NCBI GenBank assembly: GCA_963932465.1
Contig: OZ010791.1
Location: 318,304,283-318,368,282 of the forward strand
DNA length: 64,000 nucleotides
From: Maratus speciosus
Taxonomy: Eukaryota > Arthropoda > Arachnida > Araneae > Salticidae
Direction: 5' to 3'
In this document: positions 35,142-46,996 of the stretch, one piece after another
How the letters are laid out: each line of letters begins with the position of its first letter
How positions within the stretch are numbered: the first letter of the stretch is position 1
Notes under the pieces: generated by a model
Told to the model about the DNA's origin: nothing
Seen by the model: only the letters and a program-made list of their open reading frames with translations
Database searches by the model: none
Made by a program: the position numbers and the translations under genes

Positions 35142-35727
35142 TGGCATACATGTTCACCTGAACTTACTCCAATGAATAACGGCTTTTGTGATATTAACAA
35201 TCTAAGGTGTATAAATGTAATAAATGAAGTGAGCCTGAAGTAAATAAATTGACAATGATTAAAATGACAATAATGACAAACTGACAATGATTTAAAGTTT
35301 TTCAATCATTGAGATTAGAATTACATGACATATGAAGACGGTTATCTGTATCAAACCCTTATTTCTTCATGCTTGTCTTCTCTTGTTGCCTGAAGTTTGC
35401 CTGATTCTTTTGGATATTTTAATGGGTCAATATACTAAAAAAATATTTTTAATTTTTGGTATTACATAGAATTTTTTTAGAGAAATTTGTATATCTTGAA
35501 TTCAATAAATATTTGGAGAAAAAAATATAAAGTTCGTGAATGGTATTTGCTAGAACTTTTTTATTAAATGCGCAATGTGTTATAATTTTAAAATATATTT
35601 TGCCATTTTATCATTCCCGGTACTTTATTAGACAAAGTATGTATTCATTTTCCAATTTGACAGATATTTGTTTTAAAAATATGTATATAAAACTGCAACG
35701 AATCAAAATTTTATTCCAAATTCCCAT
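35142..35727. other. A+T-rich spacer, no gene seen
   Basis: Small internal duplication of GACAATGATT near 35250-35290. No gene recognised. Confidence 0.5.
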
Positions 35728-35834
35728 GTGAATGAAATTCCTTCTTTGATGTGAATGATGTGAATGAAATTCCTTCTTTAATGTGAATGATGTGAATGAA
35801 ATTCCTTCTTTGATGTGAATGAAATTCCTTCTTT
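35728..35834 (+). repeat. 32-bp minisatellite, about 3.4 units
   Basis: Units of the form GTGAATGAAATTCC-TTCTTTGATGTGAATGAT start at 35728, 35760 and 35792; the last unit is shortened. Only one or two substitutions separate the units. Confidence 0.92.
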
Positions 35835-36372
35835 CTAAAATTTGAAGCTTAATAAAAAAAATTCGGTAGGAATAATAAAGAAAATTGGGTTTGTTATCGT
35901 CTGTGTGATATAATTTTTCATAGCTTTTTTGTGCTGAAATCCATAGGAACTAACAACGGTTAGTAGGAATTACTTTAATATCAAATCAGTGCATTTAGAG
36001 GAAGGTAGAGCCAATAGGAGAAATAATTTTAAAAAATCGAGTTTCAGCAATCTTGTTGAATATATTTTTCATATTTTTACATAATGCAGCTAATAAAACA
36101 ACGTCTGATATAATTAATTTTAAATAAGATAAAGTTTGAATTAATATTAGCTAGACGAAGTCTATTTATGTCAAACAACGGTATATTATGTTATAATAAG
36201 GACCTTAAACAATAAGACATTCTTGTTAAATACCGAGAGATTTAATAAACAGTTCTGTAATAGAATACGGGGGTCAGAATGAAACATATTGTTAAACAAT
36301 ATCAGCTCATTAGAATAATATTTCAAATATGTAGAAATAGTCTGTCTATTCTATGTCTTGCGTTGTGTGATG
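35835..36372. other. A+T-rich spacer, no gene seen
   Basis: No feature recognised. Confidence 0.5.
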
Positions 36373-36374
36373 TA

Positions 36375-38246
36375 GGGCAGACTAGGGAGGGTTGACCCAC
36401 TTTTTACAAAATGATTTTTTTATTTTTTAAATATTGTATGTAGAATTAAGTGTTACATATCATTTTATTCGTTATACAATGAGTTATAAAAATAAAATTG
36501 CTACATAAGTGTAAAATATAAAAAAAAATGAAAAAGTATTCATTTTAATCATGAATAAATAATGGGCCAATGCTCCCCACATGTGGGAGGGTTGACCCAC
36601 TATATAGGAGGCGTGACCCACTTTGTTTTATATTACAATATTTGTGAAGAGAAATAAAATCAGTTTAAAAAAGCAAAATAAGTTTATGCTACATGCTTTA
36701 GTTATTATAAAAAATATTTTTAAAAAAATTTATGCTTAAACAAACCTGTTTAGACGCAATCGCATATCAGAGAAGAAAAATGTTGTTTTAAATAGGATTT
36801 TGTCTGATCAGGTGTAATTGTACGGCAGATAAAATGAAATTTTAACATTTAAGGCTGTATTCTGTTAGAGACAGGTTCCTATTTCGTAGTGTTTCATGTC
36901 ATTATGTCCGGAGTTCGGAGCTACTGTCTCGCTTTTTTTGTCTCCTTGTCTTATCTTTTGTGGCACTCAACCTGACAATTCTAGTTCTCACATAGTTTGG
37001 CATCATCTCACTGTATTCACACTGGTGAAATTCGTCTACACACCTTCGTAAAATTTTTCGATCGATGTTAAGTTCTTTTGCCGCCGCATGGGCACTTATC
37101 ATTAACAAGATTCAAACCTTTAAGGGGCAAAGTACTTTAAGTACTAAAATATTTAAAGAAATGACTGGAACAGGAATTTACGAACACATTTATTTGAGAA
37201 TAAGAAACAGGCTATATTTCACATGCATATTAAATGGAAAAAGTTTTAACAAAATTTTGGTGCCATTCTGACGTAAACATACCATAGCCCCTGAAAGGAT
37301 TAAGACTGCTACTTTCATCCTTTCTAGTCATTTTTATTCTTTCCCACAGTTTCTAATAATGGGCTCGAAGTAGCTAGGAGTCGTTCGGTAGCTTCATCGC
37401 CCCGAGCCCTGCCTTCCCGCTTTTTTGTGTCTTTAATTTGAGTAATTCCCCTTTTAATTTTGTCCGGTTTCATTTTTTGATTTTTTTTTCAACGTTGCTT
37501 TCGTTAGAGAGTCTTTCATTCGGGACGTGGCCGGGGATCTACGAATCTTGCTTCCGCAAAAGAGTCGGATTACAGTAGAAGAATGCAGGGCTGCGGACGA
37601 AGATGGGCCGCTCGCCGTGGCTCCTTATTATACGTAATATTTAAATGGACAAATGTTCCTATCAACTTTACCATTTTCTAACAATTTTTCACATATTTCT
37701 TTAGTCAGTTTTAAATATTTCCTTTTCCCTCACACCATTTTATGTAGCTTTACAGAATAAATTTACATTCTTTTATATATATAACCATTAACTTTTCATT
37801 ATGCACAGTGTATAATAAAGAGATTTCCAAGACCACTTAATTAAGGAAGCCTTGAGCATCTGGTCAAGCCTCCCTACATAGACCTTTGCTAAAGAATAGC
37901 ACATTGTTATATTAAGCCTAACTTATTGTACAATCTTTATGCTTGGAATGAAAGGTCGATACTTCTGCATTAATTAAAACCTACTTACTTAAATTTGTAT
38001 GATATATTTTATCTGAAAAAAGCTTACAAAATATTTATAAAAAATACAACTTTTAGGTTGAAAACCCCTCAGAATTGATTTTTTCCACAACTATTTAGAT
38101 TATGTCTATGAAACGAAGACTATTGTTTGAGCATTCCAGTAGCTTTGGTTTTCACCTATTGATAAAACTCTGAAATTCTTTTAAATATGAAAATTGATGG
38201 GTGATGGGTCAAGCCTCCCGTATAGCCAACCGTCCCTAGTCTCCCC
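36375..38246. mobile_element. TA-flanked element with G-rich ends and GGGAGG-TTGACCC motifs
   Basis: 1872 bp, flanked by TA (36373-36374 and 38247-38248). Left end GGGCAGACTAGGGAGGG; inverted right end GGGGAGACTAGGGACGG. A motif close to GGGAGGSTTGACCC recurs at 36385-36400, 36585-36600 and 36607-36621 forward, and at 37862-37874 and 38206-38219 inverted, so copies face inward from both ends. Its tips resemble those of 4646-5598 (shared GGGGAGACY.GGG). The only protein trace is a possible helix-turn-helix fragment at 36902-37108. The stretch 37290-37640 is less A+T-rich and could be captured or transposase-derived DNA. Confidence 0.72.
36902..37108 (-). pseudogene. Possible Psq/pogo-type helix-turn-helix fragment
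   Basis: The 68-codon frame starts with AHAAAKELNIDRKILRRCVDEF. This has the spacing of a Psq-like DNA-binding helix-turn-helix as found in pogo/Tigger-type transposases (alanine-rich second helix, then a turn and a recognition helix ending L-R-R). A basic tail (KDKTRRQKKR) follows before the stop. No DDE domain is found around it. Because it lies inside a TA-flanked element, a pogo-group origin would be coherent, but this is one short motif and could be coincidence. Confidence 0.35.
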
Positions 38247-38406
38247 TATATGTTTTTATAAATTCTTCAACTGTTGAGTTTGGTTAAAATACATCGGACC
38301 TCGAACCCAAGGACCTCAAAATCATTTAGAATGAAATAACTTTTTTTATAAATCTGAAATATAATATACATAATTCAAAAAAGCAGGTACATTTTTATTA
38401 AACAGA

Positions 38407-39299
38407 GGGTAGACCGGGGTTTCTTGGCTAATTTTTTCTTCAATATATATATATTTCATTTTATTAAAATTTTGGTTTTCTTTAGTTCGCTTTTCAGCAC
38501 ATTGCATAACCAAATACGATATCTTTTTAAAAAATATATTAATTAATAGTATCTATATGAAACTCAGAAGGACCTCAAATCACTGTTCCAGTCTGCCCTA
38601 TCGAATTCTCTAAATCGATTATATTTTCGAAGTACTAGCGGAAGTGAGAAAACATAAAATATCGAATATTATTTTAATTTAGAATATAAAAGATAAAAAG
38701 GATACGAAAAATTGTATCGATTAACATGTCACTTTATATCAAGGTTTCAGGTCATTTGACGTTGGAATTATGACTGCTGCTACAGATGACAGGACATTAG
38801 ATGTAGGTTATCATCTGTAGTTTTCTGCGATATTTGTGTTGTAAAAATTGTTGGAATTTCTGTTTTTTATTCGACGGAAGTTTCCTTTTCATTTCCTGTA
38901 GTCAGGGACTAAAGAAGACATTAGAAGAGGTGGGACAATATGCCTGGATTAAATGGGTCAAATTGCCTCATATTAACATTTTGGTTTTTGATCATCGTAT
39001 CAATATATTCTGTTAATATTTTTTTTTAAACGGTAGATAGAAAATAAGCTCTGAAGAACGGTCTTTAATTTCAAAAGAAATTAGTACCGATTATTTATAA
39101 GTGCAAAAAAAAATTACCTGAATGGAAATTCGAAAATTTCAAATCACTTTGATTCATTCTTGACTGCTGACATTGTTGCCGGTGAAAGAAGATAGATATA
39201 TTAAGACCTCGCTTTCATAGTAACGACATCGATTGGATAGTTTGAAAAATATCGCAGATAGGCCAACGTGCCCCTATGACTAACATGCCCGGTCTACCA
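38407..39299. mobile_element. Probable third element with GGTAGACCGGG ends
   Basis: The left end reads GGGTAGACCGGGGTTTC and the inverted right end TGGTAGACCGGGCATG. The right flank is TA (39300-39301), the left flank GA, so the target site is not intact. G-rich words like those of the neighbouring element occur inside, for example GGGTCAAATTGCC near 38955 and GGCCAACGTGCCCC near 39261. A CCAGTCTGCCCTA end-like block at about 38590-38601 may mean that two elements are overlapped or nested. No coding frame. Confidence 0.5.
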
Positions 39300-39301
39300 T
39301 A

Positions 39302-40416
39302 CATATAATTAGATTTTAAAATATTATTTAGTTCTTAATTTGAACAAAAATAACAAAATAGATTTTTTAAATTTAGAAATCAACTATTTGCAGTGCATAG
39401 AATTGAAAAACAGGAAATTAACTATTATATTTTTGACTTATTTAGACTTTCAACAAAATGTGCACGGGGTTGGTGCTTTTGAAAAGCATTACGACAACTT
39501 TCTAAAGTAACAAGCTCTACTAGAAAACATTAAAGAATAATAATAGCCAAACTGAAAGCCCCATACAAACTTCTGAGAATATAGCAATAAACTTATTCCT
39601 GACTTATTATTTTGTGCAACTATGACTGGTAAATAAAATGAATCCTAGAGATTGAGTTTTATTTAGTCAACATGGATAATATGAGCTATTAACTAAAATT
39701 TTAGAAACTTCATCTGATACTCTTTAATAATAACTTCCATCCACTTTCATTTAACAATTTTCATGTTTCAAGTCTGGTGTGCAATGATCCCCAATATGTG
39801 AAATATATGATGGAGGGACATGATCGGAATCTAAAAATGAAATAAGTGAGTTACCTGCAAAAATGAAGTTCTTACAATAGTTGAATGAAGATATGGATAG
39901 AACATTTGAAGAGGAAGAATGCCATTTCTTCTAAAATGATGACAAAACACCTAGCGCAGCAAATAAAGATATTACCCTATTATACGGTTTGCAATGTATT
40001 TCTATATACACAGTGTATTTGTTTGTGTTTGTTTGTACATTTTGTGTGTACACATTTGCATACGTAAATTGATAATGTTACTGTGCATTTTCTGTTTTTT
40101 GCCACATTCTTTAATATCAATTTCCTTATAGTTCTTAATAAAACATTGTTTTACAAACTTAATACAAGTTTTATTCTAATAAACATACTAATATAGAGAC
40201 AGTGATACCGAAGTTAACAATGCTGCAAAACTCCGACCTTTTCCCTTTTTTCACCGCTTTCTGTATCTTAACTGCACTGTTTCCACATTGAAGGTAATTT
40301 TCTTATATTCTTTGTTCCAAACATTTAATTATATGAAAAAATGACATACCAAATAACTAGGTTGCACGAAACAAAATATTCCATTTTCCCCGTGTCGTTT
40401 GACTACTCTAAATGCA

Positions 40417-40455
<39 letters not shown>

Positions 40456-40905
40456 GTGTAATTTCTGAAATCTTTTATTAGTCTTGGTCTTAGCATACAA
40501 CAAACTTGTAAAATCTCATCCGATATGACAAGGTGGCACAAACACAAATATTTCATCATTCCAGCTGTATGATAACTGTAACTGCATGCTATATCACCGG
40601 GATTTTGAGGGACACTGTGGATTTTTTATTCTAGTGTAGAAAAGAACTTATAACAGGAGTTTGATAAATTTATTCGTTTCAAAATTTTTTCGTTTCATTA
40701 TATATCTGCAATAAATCTGAAGTGTGTTAAAATCTAATATCTCAAAAATCTCTAAGTTATTTTTTATACTAAAAGAAACATTTTGAAAGAAAGCATTTTC
40801 GGATATTCAAAAAACGTTAAGCACAAGATTTGAACGTTAGGTTTGATTGCAAATGAATCTATTTAATTAACAGACTTTTATAATTTCTAAAGATATTGTA
40901 GACAT
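39302..40905. other. A+T-rich spacer with TTA microsatellite, no gene seen
   Basis: Contains (TTA)n at 40419-40454. The 60-codon frame at 39885 has no features. Confidence 0.5.
40419..40454 (+). repeat. (TTA)n microsatellite
   Basis: Twelve uninterrupted TTA/ATT units. Confidence 0.95.
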
Positions 40906-41090
40906 TGTTTATTCGGTTAATTGAACTCAGTCTTTCTGTTGTCTTTCACTAATTTAATGTCATTTAATGGTTTCGTTAAATCCACAATATTCTTTTAATT
41001 ACATGTGAATGAAAGAGTGAATTTGTCTTAATGAAAACCCAACAGCTTGATTACATTCCTAAATTTACGGGATTTAATTAAATTAAAGAA
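40906..41090 (+). repeat. Diverged dispersed repeat, copy 2 (pairs with 521-715)
   Basis: Same order of conserved blocks as 521-715: TTATTCGGTTAATTGA, CTTTCACT, TTTAATGG, TTTTAATTACA, GTGAATGAAAGAG and GTCTTAAT. Similarity fades on both sides. Confidence 0.55.
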
Positions 41091-41999
41091 AATTAACATA
41101 TTTGTTTTTCATGTAGTTTTCGAATAGTTTTCTTTTGCGTATTTGGAGGTTTCTCAGAGTATAAGTTGTTCATATAAGTACGCACACACACACAGAAAAA
41201 CATATGTATATACTTATATATATGTCATGTGATTTGCAGTTAATAATTGTAAAAAGTTTTGTTATATACAAATATATTTATATATGGGAGTATATATATA
41301 ATATCTATGTAACCGACATTTATCATATGATTTGCTGATAAAGCTCTCTTTAAAAGGTGTTCGAAGATAACAATTTGATTTTGTCTTTTAATTTATTCTT
41401 ATTTTATTATTGTCAATCGAAAATTAAAAAAAAAAAAAATGAGTCAATTTATGTAAAAATCACATTGAGTTCCAAGTATTCCTTAAGTGCATACACTGGA
41501 AACAAATTAAAAACATATTCATGAAAGTAGGAAGTACTTGTTTGCAGCACAACACACATGGCTAGACGTAGTTTGTATTCAGTGACACACCCTAATCCAC
41601 ATGGAATGTGAGCACACCTGGAACAGAAAAACTAAATAACCAATGTACACTTTTTTTAGAAAAAAAATTGTCCAATCGACGATAAAAAGAACTATGAAGA
41701 AATGTGGTTCTCTGAGTCATTTTTATTGAAACATCTAAAAAAAGGTGCTAAACAAAATCAATCATATTTTCCTTTTAAAAGGATATTAATATGACTATTC
41801 TGATACAAAAGTAATGCATTACAGACTTTTTCTGCAAACATAAAGATGTTTTGTTAAACTATAAAAAAATAACATTTAATTTTTTAAGGAGAAAAATTTA
41901 TATTTTTTTTAAATCATAAGATACAACTGTGGGGCTTATCAACTATTTTACATTTAAAATTCTGAATTTTGTATAATCATACGCTATTTTAATGTACTA
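41091..41999. other. A+T-rich spacer, no gene seen
   Basis: (CA)n near 41187 and TA-rich stretches. The block 41520-41640 is slightly more balanced in composition. No gene recognised. Confidence 0.45.
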
Positions 42000-42001
42000 T
42001 A

Positions 42002-43962
42002 CAGGGTGTCCGGTCTCAACGGTGTCCGATGGCTAATTCCTAAACCGTTAGTCATAGACATATAGTTCCAATTACAAAAATGTTTAAAATCATGTAAAGA
42101 AATATTTTAAAAGCAATTTGGGTCAATAAAAACTTTTCTTAAAAAGTTACGAAACTTATATTTTTATACGGTCCCCCGGTCCTATAAGTTATATTTAGTA
42201 AAACTTTCCTTTTACACTGACAAGTAATACACAAAAAGTCTCGTTATTCTACAATTAAAATTGACCAAGTAATAGCTGTTTAAAGTTGGAGCATATTTTT
42301 TGCTGCAAATTCGGGGTCATTCACAAATTTAGTCGAAATGTAATTTCGTCAGATATATTAAAAAATGGTTCAGAGTAAAATTAACATTGCAATATAAATT
42401 TGAAATCTTTAATCATTCAGACATATTAATGCAAAATATACAACTTGTAATAAACATTTAAGAAGAAAGAAAAAACATAATTTTTGTTAAATAAAATGAT
42501 GCTAAATTAACAGCCTCAATTCTTTACAAAATGATACGTATTTTAAAATATTATTAGATTAGATTACACTAGCCTGCAAAAGTTGAGTTATGTCATGTTG
42601 TTTAGCTTTTGATAATTGATTCCTATGTTTTCTGTACCGCTGAATCTGAAATTGACCTTCATTTTTAACCATCACATCAGGATTTTTCACAAATTTCAAA
42701 GTTAAAAGTTCAAATTGAATCTCCTTCCTCATCTCATCGGACTACTCAGCTATTTAGCTGTAAGAATACCAGGATAAGCAAAAATATCGAATAAATTATA
42801 GAATAAAATAAAATGAAATAAAATAAAATAAAATAAAACAAAAAAAGTTTTATATATGTTTTATAGTATGAGATTTCTGCTATATTTTAACTTACACATT
42901 TACGATTTGGAAAAAAATTCTAACGTGATGGTTAAAAATAAAGGTCATTTTCAGATTCAGTGCTAAAAAGTAAATAAAAATCAATTATTAAAAGTTAAAA
43001 AATACAACCATCTCCTCTACTTTATAGTATCCGATTTTTGTTATTCTTTAAATTTGACAATTTATGATTTGCGAAATATCCTGGCATGATGGTTAAAAAT
43101 TAATGTAATTTTCGGATTCAGTGCTAAAAAATACATAAAAGTAAAAAAAAAAAAAACCCAAGAATCGCAGTCTTGTACTATCTAATCTAAAACTTTTTCT
43201 TAAACTTCTTGGCGGTAATCTATCCGAAATTTTTTTGTGTTATCCTGTAAAATAAGTACAAATGGTAACCACCAAAAATCATATTAATATTAGATTGTTA
43301 TTGGATTTGCGCCAAAATGTAAAATCTAATCTCGATCGGATATTTAAAAGTGAGTTAAAGTTCGAGTACAAATTTTGAACTGGAAAAACATACATACGAT
43401 CGTTGAAGTAACATAAAAACTTATAAAATTAACATAATTTTTGCTAAAAGAAATCATAAAAGAAACAGTCTCAAAGTCTGACAAAATAAAACGTATGTTA
43501 TTTTAGCCAATCTGAAACTCAAATATTAACTTAATCGTAATACTTGCACGATTTTTTTCAAAGCGCAGATACATATGGAATAAGATCTTCGAATACTTTA
43601 AGTACTTGGTATGTGACCCCTCAAAACCAAGCCAAACTCATTTGTTTTCAGAGCAGAAAAATGGCATAAGTCTTGCACTTTTAAAGTTACATAACTCGCT
43701 CAATTTTAGTGTTATATGAATGGGACTTTTTTTGTATTACTTGCCAGTGTAATAGAAAAATTTTACTAAATATAACTTATAGGACCGGGGGACCGTATAA
43801 AAATTTAAATTTCGTAATTTTTAAAGAAATGTTTTTATTGACCCAAATCGCTTTTTAAATATTTCTTTACCTGATTTTAAACATTTTTGTAATTGGAACT
43901 ATATACCTATGACTAGCGGTTTAGGAATTAGCTATTGGACACCGTTAAGACCGGACACCCTG
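42002..43962. mobile_element. Long foldback element, about 300-bp terminal inverted repeats
   Basis: 1961 bp between TA dinucleotides (42000-42001 and 43963-43964). The ends read CAGGGTGTCCGGTC inward, and the inverted similarity extends about 300 bp on each side (to about 42305 and from about 43660), including the block ACGGTCCCCCGGTCC. A second, inner inverted pair exists: about 42601-42712 against 42885-43001 (core GTGATGGTTAAAAAT, then TTCAGATTCAG). A third, direct copy of the inner unit lies at about 43050-43160. There is no coding frame. The TA target and the CAGGGTGTCC tip suggest a Tc1/mariner-group non-autonomous element, by inference. Confidence 0.82.
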
Positions 43963-44227
43963 TATAATTCTACTGTGGTAAGGTCCCTTTTCGGAATATG
44001 ACTAGTAAGTATGGCTGTCATAAAACATTTAAATTAGGAAAACATGTACTACACCTCAACATACGTGAATAAAGCTGCAATATTCGCATTAAATTTTTAA
44101 AGATAATTTCGAAAAGAAAGATAAATTAATGAACATAAACCTCATAAATTTAAAAGCACGATTACGTTTAATAATTGTAATTTGTTAAAATTGAAAAAAT
44201 ATATAAATTTAAGTGCGTTCTCAAATA

Positions 44228-45757
44228 CACTGCTCAAAACAATTAAAGGATATGGCAGTTTTAGGTGGATTTTGTATCTGGTAAACTGTTTAGCTGATTG
44301 ATACATGGTCGACAGACATAGTAGGTTATATGAGAATAAATTACACATGTTTGGCAGAAAAAATGCATTTTATTACGCATTTGTGTACTAAAGGAAAAAA
44401 ACACAATTTGTGCATATGAGAAAAAAAGAATAAGAAAAGGTGTTTTCTTCAAAGAAAATCCTTTTCAGTAGGGGGTATGGTTTCCACGGGTGGCCAGCAA
44501 CGTTGAACACCTTTGAGGCATGGACTCAATGAGGCTATTAATGACGAGTTGGGGTATTCTGCCCCACTCTTCCAGAAGAGCTCTTTCCAGTTCTTGGAGA
44601 GTTTGTGGGGGTTTTTGGAGGCCAGAAACTCGTCTTCCTAGAGCGTCCCAAACGTGCTCGATTGGATTCATGTCTGGAGAACACGCTGGCCATTCCATTC
44701 GAACGATTCCTTCCTCGAAAAGGAAATCCTCCACTAGGTTTGCACGATGTGGCCTGCAGTTATCGTCCATTAAAATGAAGTTATCTCCGATTGCTGCAGC
44801 GTAAGGGACTACAATAGGTCTGAGGATCTCATCCCTATATCGGCGACCAGTCAGAGCTCCATCTCGAATGATGTAGAGGTCAATGCGATCGTCAATGGAG
44901 ATGCCACCATACACCAACACTCTTCCACCGCCAAATCTGACACTTTCGTGAACGAACGCAGGATTATTCCTACTGCCACGGTCCCTCCAGATGAAAATAC
45001 GCCTATTATCCGGATGCACAGAAAAACGGGACTCGTCAGAAAACAGAATATTGCTCCATTCATTTCTCCTCCAGTTGACATGCTCGGTTGCCCACTCCCT
45101 GCGGTCGCGACGATGCCTTGATGTTATTCTAACACATACCATCGGTCGGCGAGCATACAGACCTACAGCATCGAGCCGGTTTCGGAAGTCTGAGTTGAAA
45201 TCGTGGTGCCTGTAGCCGAGCGAAGGTGTTGTTGGAGAAGAGTAGCGTTCATGGTTCGGTGTCTCCGAGCTGTTAACGCTAAATACCGATCTTCATTGGG
45301 CGTTGTTGCCCGTCTACGACCTTGCCCTGGTCTTCGGCCTGCACATCCACTCTCCAAAAAACGGTTACAGATCCTGGAAATGACACTTTGTGACACTCCA
45401 ATGGCTTGCGCTACTTCGGCTTTGAGTTTGGCCACCTTCAAACCTACCAACAATTCTCAAAGCTTCTAAATCTGTCAAATGACTTCGCTGAGATATCGTA
45501 CTCATCGAAACAAAGCAATCACTGAATGCCGAACATCCTTGTCTTCATTCTCTTTTATCCAGTTGAAAGTCAAATTTCATTCGCTGCCGCTGAAGCGACC
45601 TTTTTGACGTCGAACTCAAAATTTGCATACTCCACAGTTTGAAAACCAGAAAAATTTGCATTTGTGATTCTCTTCTTCTATTTTCGGCAAAAAAATTTTC
45701 GTTTATATCTTTATTTTATATAAAACTTCAAATATCCTTTAATTGTTTTGAGCAGTG
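44228..45757 (-). mobile_element. Tc1-family transposon, structurally complete but dead
   Basis: 1530 bp with 26-bp terminal inverted repeats (44228-44253 and 45732-45757) starting CACTGCTCAAAACAATTAAA, flanked by TA on both sides (44226-44227 and 45758-45759). One transposase gene fills the minus strand (see 44465-45505). Because the transposase carries two frameshifts, this copy cannot move itself, though its intact ends could still be recognised in trans. The element is less A+T-rich than its surroundings, consistent with horizontal arrival followed by modest decay. Confidence 0.95.
44465..45505 (-). pseudogene. Tc1-type DD34E transposase, two frameshifts
   Basis: Transposase of the IS630/Tc1/mariner superfamily; it binds the TIRs and cuts and pastes at TA. 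Start ATG at 45503-45505, stop at 44465-44467, about 345 codons, the usual Tc1 length. The N-terminal part has a helix-turn-helix (VAQAIGVSQSVISRICNRF) and the basic linker GRRPGQGRRR. The catalytic domain shows D in LFSDESRF, D in LMDDNCRPH and E in NPIEHVWD, with 34 residues between the last two, so the triad is intact. One frameshift lies near 45425-45435 (before AEVAQAIG) and another near 45188-45195 (between STQ and RNRLDAVGLYARRP). Antisense frames here are shadows. Confidence 0.93.
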
Positions 45758-45759
45758 TA

Positions 45760-46800
45760 CTTTGAAAATTGCCGAAGTAGTATTATAGCTATTTTTTGTC
45801 TATTGATTTTATATCATAAGCTAAAATATTAAAAGTTAATGTGTTTATTACTTATTTGAGCAATATATACAATATTATTCATTTAATTACTTTTCAAAGT
45901 TTCATATAGTACAAATATTACCTTAAAATATTAAGGAAGTGTGCTTTAATTTTAAATCTGGAAATCACTTCCCAGAGGGAACGTGAACGTCAATAAAAGC
46001 ATATGATGCGATTGTATGTTGTGATTGATACCTAGTACGGGTTATTTACTACGCCAAAGTTCTAAATTTTGAAGGAAAAGATCATTTCAGATTTCTCTAG
46101 ATTCTGCATTGATTTCCCTCTCTCATATTGTATTCATAAATTTGTGAACACAAACTAAACACGCTTTTTGAAAAAAGACCATTTAGCTTTATTTTCGTGG
46201 GCATATATTGATGCAGTTCTGCATCTGTGAATTAGTTTTCGGGGTTTACAATAAATTATATATATAATTTTATGTATAATAAATGCATGCATACACACAT
46301 ACACACTCAAGAGCAAAAGATTTTTATTACGAGAATGTCTTTTTTGGAACTAAAAAAGTTTTCGGTCTATAAGCAGAAAAATTCTGGTAACAGAGTTGCC
46401 TAAAACGCAGCTTGATGTAACGTAATTGATTTGACTAGACGGGATAACTTGCTATTAATTTTATTTTAGAACGGAAATTTTCCTGTTAGTGTTAGCTTAG
46501 GCTTAGATGGAACAAAGTTCAGTGATTTGTAAAAACATGGGTATCTGGAAATGCTTACAAGAAATGGAAAAATACTGATGTCACGGACACCATCAATTTT
46601 GCGTGATTTCACGGAAATATAGCTTAAATTTAAGAATTTTATTTCAATTTTAGCTTCGACTTCAAATTTTCATTTTCATTAAGAGGAAACGTTCAATCAT
46701 TACTAATGGAAAAATGTATGAAGTGCCATTTGATGTTTAATTGTTTCAATACATGATGTAGTCGAGACGTGAAAATGTGGTAAAAGTATTTTAGGTAGGC
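45760..46800. other. A+T-rich spacer, no gene seen
   Basis: No feature recognised. Confidence 0.5.
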
Positions 46801-46806
46801 CAGAAG

Positions 46807-46996
46807 TGTTGCCAAGGTTTCTACGAAAATCGTGTCTCCAAATGTTTTGAACCCCAGTATTTTAAAGTAACTTTCTTCGTCTTACCTAATAGCAGAATTA
46901 TCTGTGACTAAAGATGGGGAAAACAACTGCGTGAAATTAGTTGTGTCCAGATTATTTGGAGACGTGATTTACGCGGGGTACATGGCAATACTAGGT
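46807..46996. repeat. Possible small foldback element (~190 bp)
   Basis: 46807-46852 and 46953-46996 are imperfect inverted copies. GTGTTGCCAAGG..AAATCGTGTCTCCAAAT on the left faces ATTTGGAGACGTGATTTA..CATGGCAATAC on the right. The outer limits and the target site are unclear. Confidence 0.55.

Noticed and set aside
44520..45469. Plus-strand frames opposite the Tc1 transposase
   Set aside because: Antisense shadows of the transposase reading frame.
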